From Acidobacteriota bacterium (GTDB taxonomy: Bacteria; Acidobacteriota; Terriglobia; UBA7540), in the NCBI GenBank assembly GCA_003224635.1, contig QHZK01000137.1, positions 1 to 10,165 of the forward strand: a DNA stretch of 10,165 nt, in the 5' to 3' direction. The notes below the pieces were generated by a model. The model made no database searches and had not been told where the DNA came from. It saw nothing but the letters and a program-made list of their open reading frames with translations. How positions within the stretch are numbered: the first letter of the stretch is position 1; every line of letters begins with the position of its first letter. The position numbers were made by a program, and so were the translations under genes. Below, in pieces: positions 1 to 6,346 of this stretch.

Positions 1-1
1 C

Positions 2-253
2 AAGCTCAGCGTGCTGCGGCGCGAACTGGACCTCCACTTGGTCGTCCGCAAGGTCATGCACCGGTTCTCTCAGGCCGAGTATTCGAAGCTCGTGGACCTT
101 CTGAACGGCCCCGCGCAACACGATCTCGAGGAGCACACGCGCGACGAGCCCGGTCAGTTGCTATGGCGCCTTTGCCTCCATCAACCTCGCCTTCTGCTCC
201 TGGGACTCCGCGTCTTGCTGACCACGGGAGTCTCCCTTCGCCGGACCCTGTAA
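2..253 (+). CDS. 3' end of an unidentified reading frame (5' end outside window)
   Basis: This frame is open from the window edge to TAA at 251-253. I do not recognise the product. The first 160 bases look coding: by eye, more than 80% of codons end in G or C, and the translation (LRRELDLHLVVRKVMHRF, then EYSKLVDLL) is that of an ordinary charged helical protein. The last 30 codons are Leu/Arg-rich and less convincing. In that stretch another plus frame (YGAFASINLAFCSWDSAS, then TGA) has cleaner third positions, so the gene could contain a frameshift near 150-165. The opposite strand also has an open frame here, but its third-position GC is lower. If real, the gene converges on the minus-strand cluster, with the hairpin repeat at 266-354 between the two ends. 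Confidence 0.35.
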   Translation, partial: KLSVLRRELDLHLVVRKVMHRFSQAEYSKLVDLLNGPAQHDLEEHTRDEPGQLLWRLCLHQPRLLLLGLRVLLTTGVSLRRTL

Positions 254-265
254 GCTCTCGACCAA

Positions 266-354
266 GTAGCGCAAGATTCGTTTTTCAAATCTTGCGGTCT
301 TTCCATTAGGAAGGGCCGCAGGGCCGCAACTTCAAAGGGCGGAAGTTGCGCTAC
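266..354. repeat. REPIN-like pair of inverted hairpin units
   Basis: Two hairpins lie head to head. The first unit is GTAGCGCAAGATT (266-278), a 9-base loop, then AATCTTGCG (288-296). The second, read on the minus strand, is GTAGCGCAACTTC (354-342), an 8-base loop, then GAAGTTGCG (333-325). Both start with the same GTAGCGCAA head, so the outer arms 266-274 and 346-354 are perfect inverted repeats. The inner stem bases differ between units but stay paired (GATT/AATC against CTTC/GAAG). That pattern of a common head, covarying stem and inverted dimer is the architecture of REP doublets (REPINs). It sits between two gene 3' ends, the usual place for such elements. No transposase for it is in the window. 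It could also act as a bidirectional transcription stop, although neither arm has a clear T run. Confidence 0.6.
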
Positions 355-358
355 GAAG

Positions 359-538
359 CTAGGGGGCTTGCCAGTCGAGAGCGTAGATCTCCTGCGTGCC
401 GGTATCACGGAGCACCAAGGGGGCGTCGTCCGTAGCGAGGCCTGACCACGCCGCGAACGCTCCCCCAGCGCGCCGCACGTTAGGATCGGAGCCAGCGGAG
501 TCGCGTTTCTCAAAAGTGAATCCCTCCGTTGTCGACAT
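359..538 (-). pseudogene. Remnant: C-terminal tail of a second PknB/TolB-type kinase
   Basis: A 59-codon frame starts at ATG 538-536 and ends at TAG 361-359. Its last 40 residues match the last 40 of the 899-aa kinase encoded at 1481-4180 at 35 of 40 positions, including WSGL, PLVLRDTG and the terminal QEIYALDWQAP. Both end at a stop at the same place. The 19 residues before the match (starting MSTTEGF) resemble nothing in that kinase, and a TGA in the same frame lies about 30 bases before the ATG. The kinase domain, membrane segment and propeller are all missing. The best reading is a paralogous kinase gene reduced to its tail by deletion, or a partial duplication of the neighbouring gene. 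The tail is conserved among acidobacterial kinases of this type, so origin from a distinct paralogue fits the 12% residue difference. Translation as a small protein is possible but unsupported. Confidence 0.7.
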
Positions 539-566
539 TCGCGCCGCTGGAGGCCGGGTGAACAGG

Positions 567-1360
567 CTACTTCAACTCGTGCATCCTCGGTCTTTCAATT
601 CTGGTGAACCCTTTCGGAACCAGAAAGAGCGAAGGGTCCAGCGGTGACTCCGAGAGCTCTACCACCTTGTGATAAACCGTTATCGTTGTCCCGCGGACCT
701 CCTTACTGTGAACCGTTCTCGTTTCCTCCACGGCGAGTCCAGTCGCGGATGGCCCAGAGTGTTGAAAAACTGGCGTGGTGTTGCGAACAAGATCCGGTAC
801 ACCAATCCATGCAGAAGGTTGAGCGGCCAGATCGTCAGGCAAGCAGTTGGTGTTGGGTTCTCGAATGTCAGGAAAGTACCATCCGTCGATATTCTCTTCT
901 GCCTCCGGAGCTACGGCCGAAGGGCCTACGAACTCCTTCGCAGTCGTTACGTAGTGCCGGGCAGGGTGGCCGAAAAACATGCGAGGTTTCCCAACCTCCA
1001 CTGTTCGGCTCCGAACTGTTACGGGTGTCTGTTTAGGCGACCCGCCCGAAGCGACCGCACCCCCAGCACCACCCCGTTCAGGAGTCGGCCTGGAGGGGTG
1101 GACTAGGGGTCTGAGCTCCCAATATTGTTTGTGTTCGAAGTCAACGTAATAGCCTTGACCGGTGTCGCAATGCCGGATAACGGCCGAATGGGTGTCCAAG
1201 GAACTCCAGACGTCATCACGACGTGCACGTTCCGCGAGTTTGCGATCCCCGGCGGGCCAAAGCCGTGGCTTTCCTCCTTGACCCTCATGTCGCCCAGAGC
1301 GGATCGCGAGGTTATTACCGCGATGAGCATGCCGATTGCCCGCGTCCTTCTGCCTACCAT
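567..1360 (-). CDS. Secreted hypothetical protein, reading frame disrupted near the N terminus
   Basis: The C-terminal 220 residues read cleanly to TAG at 569-567. They resemble the small secreted acidobacterial proteins of the DUF4412-like kind: an HCDTGQGYYVDFEHKQYWEL segment (about 1140-1200), a GKPRMFFGHPARHYVTT strand pair, and a closing LDPSLFLVPKGFTRIE. The function of that family is unknown. This frame stays open upstream to ATG 1388, but the translation there is Arg/His-rich and has no signal peptide. The frame one base over has ATG at 1360-1358, an AAGGGGA ribosome site 7 bases before it, and a signal peptide (IGMLIAVITSRSALG) followed by DMRVKEE. The natural protein therefore starts at 1360 and changes frame between about 1285 and 1223, consistent with loss of one base. 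The intended product is about 264 aa. It lies 120 bases after the kinase gene on the same strand. A recent mutation and an assembly error are both possible. Confidence 0.6.
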
Positions 1361-1480
1361 CGTGGTTTCCCCTTCGTCGCGCAGACAAAGTCGTCTAGGG
1401 TTTCGGATCGGAGGCCAGCGCCATAATTGTGGTAAATGTGCGGCATAACTTACGTCGCTCAGTAACAACAGGCGAAGCGC

Positions 1481-4180
1481 TTACGGGGCTTGCCAGTCGA
1501 GAGCGTAAATCTCCTGGGCTCCGGTATCGCGCAGCACCAAAGGGGAATCCTCGGGCCCGAGACCTGACCACGCCGCGAACGCTCCCCCCGCGCGCCGCAC
1601 GTTCTTCAGGCTGGCCGCCGGCTCGATTTTGCCGTCGCTGATGCCGACCCGAAGGACCGCGGGTTCGCTGGTTGAGAGATTGTCGAAGCAGAGGAAGGTC
1701 CCGTCCCGGGACCAGTTTGGGTAGCCTACAGGACGCTTGGCCAGCTCCCTCCACTTTCGGGTGTCGAAATCGAACAGCATCAGCTTCTGGGAGTCCGCAG
1801 TCGTGGCCGCGACGTAGCGGCCGTCGGGCGACCAGCGGGGCGAGAAAAGGCCTTCGGAGCCTGGAAGCGTCGAGACCCGCCGGGTCCTCAAATCGAACAG
1901 ATGAATGGCGATGGTGCGCGCGTCCTCCCACGTCACCGAGCCGAAGACCAGCGTCTTGCCGTCCGCAGACCAGCCAACGTCCCCAACGTTCAACTCCGAT
2001 GCCGCGACGGACGAGGGGTTGCCACCTTCGGCAGACACCAACTCGATGGCCCATGGCCGGCCGGGCGTCGCAGACGCGAAGGCAATCTGCTTGCCGTCGG
2101 GCGACCAGCGCGGCAACAGCACGCGCCCGGGAGGAAAGGTAAGCTGAAGGCGGTCGCTCCCGTCCACCTTGCTTCGCCATAACGTCCCTTCGGGATAGGT
2201 CACGTACGCCGCCCACTCTCCGTCTCTTGAGAAACCCACGTCCTCCGCGGAAATCCCCGAAAGATACGGCACAAACTGCTTCGTCTGGCGGTCGAAACGC
2301 GTCAATTCACCGCGCGGCTGCGAACCCGCGACAAAGAGCTTCTTCCCATCAATGTTCGGAACGGGCGAGTAGAAATTCAGGGGGCCAGTGGTCAACTGGA
2401 CCGGCTCCTGCCGGGCCCGGTGGAGCAGTCCTCCCCTCTCCGCGATAGCAAATATCTGCGTCCTGTCCTCGAACGTGGCCTGGAACACAAAATACCGGCC
2501 ATCGAGGGTCCAATTTCCGCAGCACTCCGCTGGCGGATCGTGCCATCCTGGGAGCAGCGCATGCAGTTGACTGCCGTCGGCTGAGACCTCCCACAGCGCG
2601 GTCGAATTGGTGCTGGCATCAAGCACCGTAAAGCGCAGCACCCTGCCGTCGGGCGACCAGCGAGGCCAGAAGGCTGCACCGGGCAGGCTCACCAGCTTCC
2701 GCGATCCGCTGCCGCGAGCCTGTGCCACGAACAGGTCCCGGCCGTTAGCGTAAACCATCGATTGTCCGTCGGCGGACCAGCTTCCGTCGTGGCCCACCAC
2801 GTCTCCCAACCGCCGGCCCGCCCCGCCCAGCACCGATAGCGCCCACAGTCGCCGCTCGCTGAGTAGCTCGTCGAAGTTTTCAACCAGCAACTCCGAGCGG
2901 TTGGGAGAAATGTCATTCAGGTAGGCGCTCTGGAAGGGGCCAGGGACCGGAAGCGCCTCTCCGCCGGCGGCTGACACCTGCTTCAGGACGGGGCTGCCCG
3001 TTGCAACTTCCGTGAAATAGAGCCGCGCGCCGTCGGTGACCAGCTCGGCGTGTCCCTGGCGGGAAATCTTCGGCTGGCCGTCATGCGTGATCTGGAAGTA
3101 GCCTGAGACCCTGAGCTCAGGCCGATGCCACGGCGGCCAGAAGAGGAGAGCGGCAACTGCCGCCAGCGCGGCCGCCATCCCCGCCCAGATTTTCGCCCGG
3201 CGGAAAGACTCGCCGCGCCCGGTTGTCGCCGCTTCAAACGCGGCCGTTCTTGCCCAATGGGCCGAATCAGCCGTGCGACTCAGCCGCTTCAGGTCCGCCC
3301 GAAGTTCGGCGGCGCTCTGATAGCGCATCTCGCGGTCCTTCTCGATCGCCTTGTTGATGATCCGCTCGAGCTCGACCGGCAGCTCGGGATTCAGACGCGC
3401 CGGGGGGACCGGGATGCGATTCAGTATGGCATCGTGAATGACGCCGGGCGTGTTCCCGCTGAAAGGCAGCCGGCCCGTGGCCATTTCGTAGAGAACGGAG
3501 CCAAAGCTGAACAGGTCGGTCCGCGCGTCAAGTTTTTCGCCGCGCACCTGCTCGGGCGACATATAAGTCACCGTGCCTAAGGTCGTACCCGGGCTGGTCA
3601 AAGGATCTTCAGCGCGGCTCGCCGCCGTCGGCAAAGTCGAGTCGAGCGATTCCGTGCTCTGCTCCGGTCCCGGCGTCAGCTTGGCCAGCCCGAAATCGAG
3701 AATCTTGGCCTGTCCCCGCGTCGTTACAAAAATATTCGCGGGCTTGATGTCCCGGTGCATGATGCCCTTCGAGTGCGCCGCGTCCAGACCGTCGGCAATC
3801 TGAATCGCGAGGTCCAGCAACTCGTCTGTCGGAAGCGGCTTCGAGCCCCGGGTCGACGACGACGCAGAGCTTTTGGGTCCGAGCGAAATGCGATGCCTCA
3901 GCGTCTGGCCTTCCAGCAGCTCCATGGCAATGAAGGCGCCCCCGTCGTATTCATCAATGTCGTGGATGGTGCAGATGTTCGGGTGATTCAGCGCCGAGGC
4001 GGCCCGCGCTTCGCGCTGGAACCTCTCGAGGGCCTGACGGTCCTTGGCAAGGTCTTGCGGCAGGAACTTGAGCGCTACCAGGCGGCCGAGCTTGGTGTCC
4101 TCGGCCTTGTAGACGATGCCCATGCCTCCCCCGCCCAGCTTCTCGAGAATGCGATAGTGGGAGATCGTCTCGCCGGTCAT
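1481..4180 (-). CDS. Transmembrane Ser/Thr protein kinase with TolB/PD40 beta-propeller
   Basis: This 899-aa protein is a PknB-family (Hanks-type) Ser/Thr kinase that phosphorylates proteins at the inner face of the membrane. The kinase domain covers residues 9-300: Gly loop LGGGGMGIVYKA (15-26), VALK with Lys38, helix C Glu57, catalytic HRDIKPAN (142-149, Asp144), DFG (162-164), SPEQ (208-211). A Ser-rich insert lies at 101-113 and a Ser/Thr-rich activation loop at 168-200. One membrane helix follows (331-348). The rest is a propeller with W(S/T)xDG or related motifs at 468, 508, 557, 650, 692, 737, 783 and 823, probably a periplasmic sensor whose ligand cannot be told. The start is fixed by the MTGETISHYRILEKL opening typical of the family. 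No Shine-Dalgarno is visible (CTTCCCCTT directly precedes ATG). The terminal 40 residues recur as a remnant at 359-478. All catalytic residues are present, so it should be active. Confidence 0.97.
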   Translation of the reverse strand: MTGETISHYRILEKLGGGGMGIVYKAEDTKLGRLVALKFLPQDLAKDRQALERFQREARAASALNHPNICTIHDIDEYDGGAFIAMELLEGQTLRHRISLGPKSSASSSTRGSKPLPTDELLDLAIQIADGLDAAHSKGIMHRDIKPANIFVTTRGQAKILDFGLAKLTPGPEQSTESLDSTLPTAASRAEDPLTSPGTTLGTVTYMSPEQVRGEKLDARTDLFSFGSVLYEMATGRLPFSGNTPGVIHDAILNRIPVPPARLNPELPVELERIINKAIEKDREMRYQSAAELRADLKRLSRTADSAHWARTAAFEAATTGRGESFRRAKIWAGMAAALAAVAALLFWPPWHRPELRVSGYFQITHDGQPKISRQGHAELVTDGARLYFTEVATGSPVLKQVSAAGGEALPVPGPFQSAYLNDISPNRSELLVENFDELLSERRLWALSVLGGAGRRLGDVVGHDGSWSADGQSMVYANGRDLFVAQARGSGSRKLVSLPGAAFWPRWSPDGRVLRFTVLDASTNSTALWEVSADGSQLHALLPGWHDPPAECCGNWTLDGRYFVFQATFEDRTQIFAIAERGGLLHRARQEPVQLTTGPLNFYSPVPNIDGKKLFVAGSQPRGELTRFDRQTKQFVPYLSGISAEDVGFSRDGEWAAYVTYPEGTLWRSKVDGSDRLQLTFPPGRVLLPRWSPDGKQIAFASATPGRPWAIELVSAEGGNPSSVAASELNVGDVGWSADGKTLVFGSVTWEDARTIAIHLFDLRTRRVSTLPGSEGLFSPRWSPDGRYVAATTADSQKLMLFDFDTRKWRELAKRPVGYPNWSRDGTFLCFDNLSTSEPAVLRVGISDGKIEPAASLKNVRRAGGAFAAWSGLGPEDSPLVLRDTGAQEIYALDWQAP

Positions 4181-4203
4181 AAGGGGAAGGGCCTGGAGCG
4201 GTC

Positions 4204-4233
4204 ATCTTAGGCCGCGACCGGCGGGCGAGTCAA
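4204..4233 (-). promoter_or_regulatory. Candidate sigma70-type promoter of the kinase gene
   Basis: On the minus strand, TTGACT (4233-4228) is followed after 18 bases by TAAGAT (4209-4204). Transcription would begin about 4197, only some 16 bases before the kinase ATG at 4180. That very short leader has no Shine-Dalgarno. The rest of the gap back to the next gene (4234-4430) is GC-rich, and I see no gene in it, only a weak inverted repeat GTTTGGG (4247-4253) / CCCAAAC (4346-4352). The match to consensus is moderate (5/6 and 4/6). Confidence 0.4.
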
Positions 4234-4430
4234 CAAGGGGTGGATGGTTTGGGCGGGAGTGCGAGCACCCCATTCGCTTCGCTCAGGGCAGGCTTGCCCG
4301 CGCCGTCCTCACCCCGCGCTGTTGGCGGACAGGGCGGCTGCGTTCCCCAAACGTGAGAACCGGCGCGAAGACCAGGCGGTGGACCGGACAGTCGACAGAC
4401 GAACTGGCGGGCCGACTGGAATACCAGACT

Positions 4431-4445
4431 GACCCGCTCCGGGTC
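4431..4445 (-). terminator. Possible weak hairpin terminator after the 142-aa gene
   Basis: GACCCG-GAG-CGGGTC forms a 6-bp, 3-base-loop hairpin that begins 9 bases after the stop codon of the gene at 4455-4883. No T run follows on the minus strand (AGTCTGG), so it may only protect the 3' end or reduce read-through into the kinase gene. Confidence 0.25.
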
Positions 4446-4454
4446 TTCGTTCGC

Positions 4455-4883
4455 CTAGAACCGTAAATTGAAGCTTGCTCCGATACCCGAAGGCGCCGCA
4501 ATGATGAGGGGAACCAGGCGCTCCGCCTTGTGCCTTCCCTTTTGATGTAGCCGATAACTCACCAACATCGAGATGGGTATCAGCCCGGCCTTCGTTCCAA
4601 AAAATACGGGGCGAGATTTGAACAAAGGGTTCGCCTCCACGGCGCCCCGGTTCAAAGCCCGCTCGGTTGAATACATGTCAGCGGCCTGGGCGCCAGCATT
4701 GAGGAGTTGCAGGGCTATGTTGGTCTTGTCCCAGAATTGATGCTCCTTGGGTTTAACCCCTCGCTCAAGCGCCTTGGGGGCGTCGGCCGCCCAGAGGCTT
4801 GATGTCGAAACGCTCATTACCACAAACAGGCCCAGGAACAATCGAACTGCAAATATCGTGCTTCTTGAGTATCGTGCTTTCAT
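4455..4883 (-). CDS. Small exported or membrane protein, DUF5658-like
   Basis: The 142-aa protein starts at ATG 4883-4881, 4 bases after an AGGGAG ribosome site. Residues 10-32 form a hydrophobic signal peptide or anchor (RLFLGLFVVMSVSTSSLWA, with an Ala-type cleavage site). A conserved-looking core follows, with LLNAGAQAADMYSTERAL and GAVEANPLF at about 60-88. This helix with an Asp, a Thr/Ser and a closing E-x-NPL resembles the small DUF5658-type membrane proteins, whose role is unknown. A second hydrophobic stretch (FFGTKAGLIPISMLVSYRL) follows, then a basic HQKGRHKAER loop. The chain ends in ASFNLRF, with a terminal Phe of the kind seen on outer membrane barrels, though the protein seems too short and too helical for a barrel. 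It lies between the Cys-rich gene and the kinase, on the same strand, and probably has its own promoter at 5139-5167. Confidence 0.82.
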   Translation of the reverse strand: MKARYSRSTIFAVRLFLGLFVVMSVSTSSLWAADAPKALERGVKPKEHQFWDKTNIALQLLNAGAQAADMYSTERALNRGAVEANPLFKSRPVFFGTKAGLIPISMLVSYRLHQKGRHKAERLVPLIIAAPSGIGASFNLRF

Positions 4884-5138
4884 CGCTCTCCCTGTCTGAC
4901 TGGCAGGTCCTCAGAAACCTTGTCGGTCGCTGTCGTGGGCCTGAGCCAATCCGTTCGTCAATTCGCGAACCGCCGCTGACTTACCGGTCTCTCTTTGCAT
5001 TTCGGCAGCTGACGCCTCGTCCGTGAGAGCAAGGACTGTCGCCGTCCCCAGGCACACTTCCGCGTGAAGGTGGATCTCCCACCCTCGCTGGCAAGTCGCT
5101 CGAGGACTGTTGGGGGGCTGAACTCGCTGCTGAGTATT

Positions 5139-5167
5139 ATCATAGTGGTGTATAAGGCTGCTCACAA
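5139..5167 (-). promoter_or_regulatory. Candidate sigma70-type promoter upstream of the 142-aa gene
   Basis: On the minus strand, TTGTGA (5167-5162), a 17-base spacer and TATGAT (5144-5139) match the sigma70 consensus at 4/6 and 5/6 with ideal spacing. Transcription would start near 5132, giving a leader of about 250 bases before the ATG at 4883. That is long enough to hold an RNA control element, though I could not recognise one. The nearby ATGs at 5165 and 5143 would fall before or inside the -10 box and so would not be translated from it. Confidence 0.45.
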
Positions 5168-5182
5168 TAGCCCGGAAGTTCT

Positions 5183-5196
5183 ATTAACTAGTTAAT
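5183..5196. promoter_or_regulatory. 14-bp perfect palindrome, candidate operator
   Basis: ATTAACTAGTTAAT is its own reverse complement. It lies in a short AT-rich island (about 5180-5205) within GC-rich DNA, and a third TTAA follows at 5199-5202, giving TTAA boxes at 8-base steps. Its centre is about 57 bases upstream of the predicted transcription start near 5132, a usual place for an activator bound just behind the -35 box. No regulator gene is adjacent. Confidence 0.42.
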
Positions 5197-5517
5197 GAAT
5201 TAACCTACGAGAGACGACTTCGTGCTTTGGAGCTAGCTACCGCAGGCTAAGGATTGGGGATGGGTCTTCGAGAACTTGGCAGAGGGTAAGGCGGGGACGT
5301 GAGAGGTAAAAGTCAGGGCGTGAAGGTCAGACTCGTCAGTGGGCATCGTCCATCGCGAGTGCGCGAAAAATAGTCGCTAAGTCTTTTGTGTTCAATAAGA
5401 TTGGTGGTGGCTGCCGCCAGCCATAGGCGTCGCGAAGCGCCACGACGGACTGCGAAACGCGAGCGAGAAGCACACTCGCCCTGCCCACCAGCGGGAAACG
5501 CAGCGATCAGGGCCCCC

Positions 5518-5548
5518 CATCCCGGTCCTCATCTGCACGACCGGGATG
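5518..5548 (-). terminator. Strong hairpin after the Cys-rich gene
   Basis: CATCCCGGTC (5518-5527) pairs perfectly with GACCGGGATG (5539-5548) around an 11-base loop. On the minus strand it starts 18 bases after the stop of the Cys-rich gene. It is followed by GGGGGGCC rather than a T run, so it is not a classical intrinsic terminator, but its position suggests 3'-end formation or stabilisation. Confidence 0.4.
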
Positions 5549-5566
5549 AGCTGCCTGCGAGCGAGA

Positions 5567-6223
5567 TCAGGTACACTTGGTGGCTCCCACGCAACTGCCT
5601 GACGTGCCCGTGCCTGGAACGCAGCACTGCACCTTGCCGGCGGTGGGTCCGGGGCAGCAGATTGTGCCCGGGCTGCAGCACTTCGTGATACCGGAGCTGC
5701 TGCAGCAAGTCTGGTTGCTACCGCAGCAAATCGTGCTGTTGCAACAGAGCTGGCCGGACGAGCAGCAGGTGGCGCCGCACTTCGTTTGACCGGATTTGCA
5801 GGCCGACGAGGATCCCGCCGCGGTAGCGCCCACCGTAGCCGCTACGGCGCCGGCCGCTGCTCCGCCGATCAGCGCTCGCCTGGTCAGCGGGCCCATTTTG
5901 CAGCACTTGCCGTCGCAGCACTTCGTGCCTTTGCAACACTTGCCGCCGCAGCACGTCTGGCCTGAGTTGCAGCATGCGGCCTTGGCGCCGTCCTTGCTTA
6001 TACAGCACGTCTGGTCTGAGCCGCAGCATGTGGTACTGCAGGCAGTTTGACCGGACGGACATCCCACTTGCGCCGCGGGCGCCGCCAAGGCCCAGGCGGC
6101 CCTTCTTAAACCCAAGTAACCCAGTGCGGCGCCGCTGACTGTCCTGCTGACCAGCCTGAACGCCGCTCGCCGAGAGATCGGGCTGGCAACAATTCGTGAT
6201 ATCTCGTCAAAAAGCGCGCTCAT
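5567..6223 (-). CDS. Two-module secreted cysteine-rich protein with Tat-like Arg-Arg segments
   Basis: This 218-aa protein has 34 Cys by my count (16%), mostly as CC pairs. It begins with a SRRAAF Tat-like motif (17-22) and a hydrophobic stretch ending ALAAPA (50). Module 1 (55-108) opens C-PSGQTA-C-STT-CC-GSDQT-CC. Residues 111-137 then give a second Arg-Arg hydrophobic segment (LTRRALIGGAAAGAVAATVG). Module 2 (142-217) opens C-KSGQTK-C-GAT-CC-SSGQL-CC with identical Cys spacing. The pattern recalls disulfide-rich Stig1/granulin-like secreted proteins. Function is unknown: a disulfide-knotted surface protein or a metal-binding protein are both possible. The start at 6223 has AAGGA 4 bases upstream. 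The second hydrophobic segment may span the membrane or mark a fusion of two once-separate proteins. The gene stands alone, with a candidate promoter at 6318-6346 and a hairpin after its stop. Confidence 0.85.
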   Translation of the reverse strand: MSALFDEISRIVASPISRRAAFRLVSRTVSGAALGYLGLRRAAWALAAPAAQVGCPSGQTACSTTCCGSDQTCCISKDGAKAACCNSGQTCCGGKCCKGTKCCDGKCCKMGPLTRRALIGGAAAGAVAATVGATAAGSSSACKSGQTKCGATCCSSGQLCCNSTICCGSNQTCCSSSGITKCCSPGTICCPGPTAGKVQCCVPGTGTSGSCVGATKCT

Positions 6224-6317
6224 TCATTCCTTGTCCTTTCTTCGTCCCCAGCGGCGCGGCCTGATGGCTGACGGGGACATTGAATTCAAAAACGACAACG
6301 GACACCAAGCGGCAATT

Positions 6318-6346
6318 ACCGTAATGCTATTATGTAGGATTGTCAA
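6318..6346 (-). promoter_or_regulatory. Candidate promoter of the Cys-rich gene
   Basis: A perfect TTGACA (6346-6341, minus strand) is followed after 17 bases by TACGGT (6323-6318), a poor -10 match (3/6). The start would be near 6311, giving an 87-base leader. The surrounding AT-rich stretch (about 6278-6360) could also carry a plus-strand promoter for the antitoxin remnant, which begins here. Confidence 0.3.

Larger units (their letters stand above)
4884..5566. other. Intergenic stretch of about 680 bases without a convincing gene
   Basis: Between the small exported protein gene and the Cys-rich gene I find no supported gene. Short open frames at 4911-5165 and 4958-5143 (both minus) and 5386-5688 (plus) have poor third-position GC and unremarkable translations. 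The stretch holds a promoter-like pair (5139-5167), an AT-rich palindrome (5183-5196) and a strong hairpin (5518-5548). From about 5197 to 5517 I see nothing I can name: no tRNA, no CRISPR and no transposase remnant. Confidence 0.55.

Noticed and set aside
1361..1388. Start at 1388 for the frame-broken secreted protein
   Set aside because: It yields an Arg/His-rich N terminus without a signal peptide, while the adjacent frame has a ribosome site and signal peptide.
1817..2662. Repeated GCCGTCGGGCGACCAGCG-like DNA
   Set aside because: These are codons for the WSPDG motif of successive propeller blades, not a DNA repeat with its own function.
3125..4210. Long plus-strand open frames opposite the kinase (3125-3580, 3755-4210)
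   Set aside because: They are antisense to a kinase whose every catalytic motif is intact; their translations are Arg/Gly-rich mirror sequence with no family likeness.
4247..4352. GTTTGGG / CCCAAAC inverted repeat as possible mobile element ends
   Set aside because: Only 7 bp at about 100-base spacing, with no target duplication or transposase; chance is likely.
4911..5165. 84-codon minus-strand frame upstream of the small exported protein
   Set aside because: Mixed third positions, no recognisable domain, and its ATG lies upstream of the likely -10 box.
5386..5688. 100-codon plus-strand frame
   Set aside because: It overlaps the 3' end of the Cys-rich gene in antisense; it has a non-ATG start and Arg/Pro-rich content typical of a shadow.
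5577..6050. GCAGCA-rich, repeat-like stretch resembling a tandem array
   Set aside because: It is explained by Cys-Cys codon pairs of the Cys-rich gene read on the other strand; there is no CRISPR-like regular spacing.
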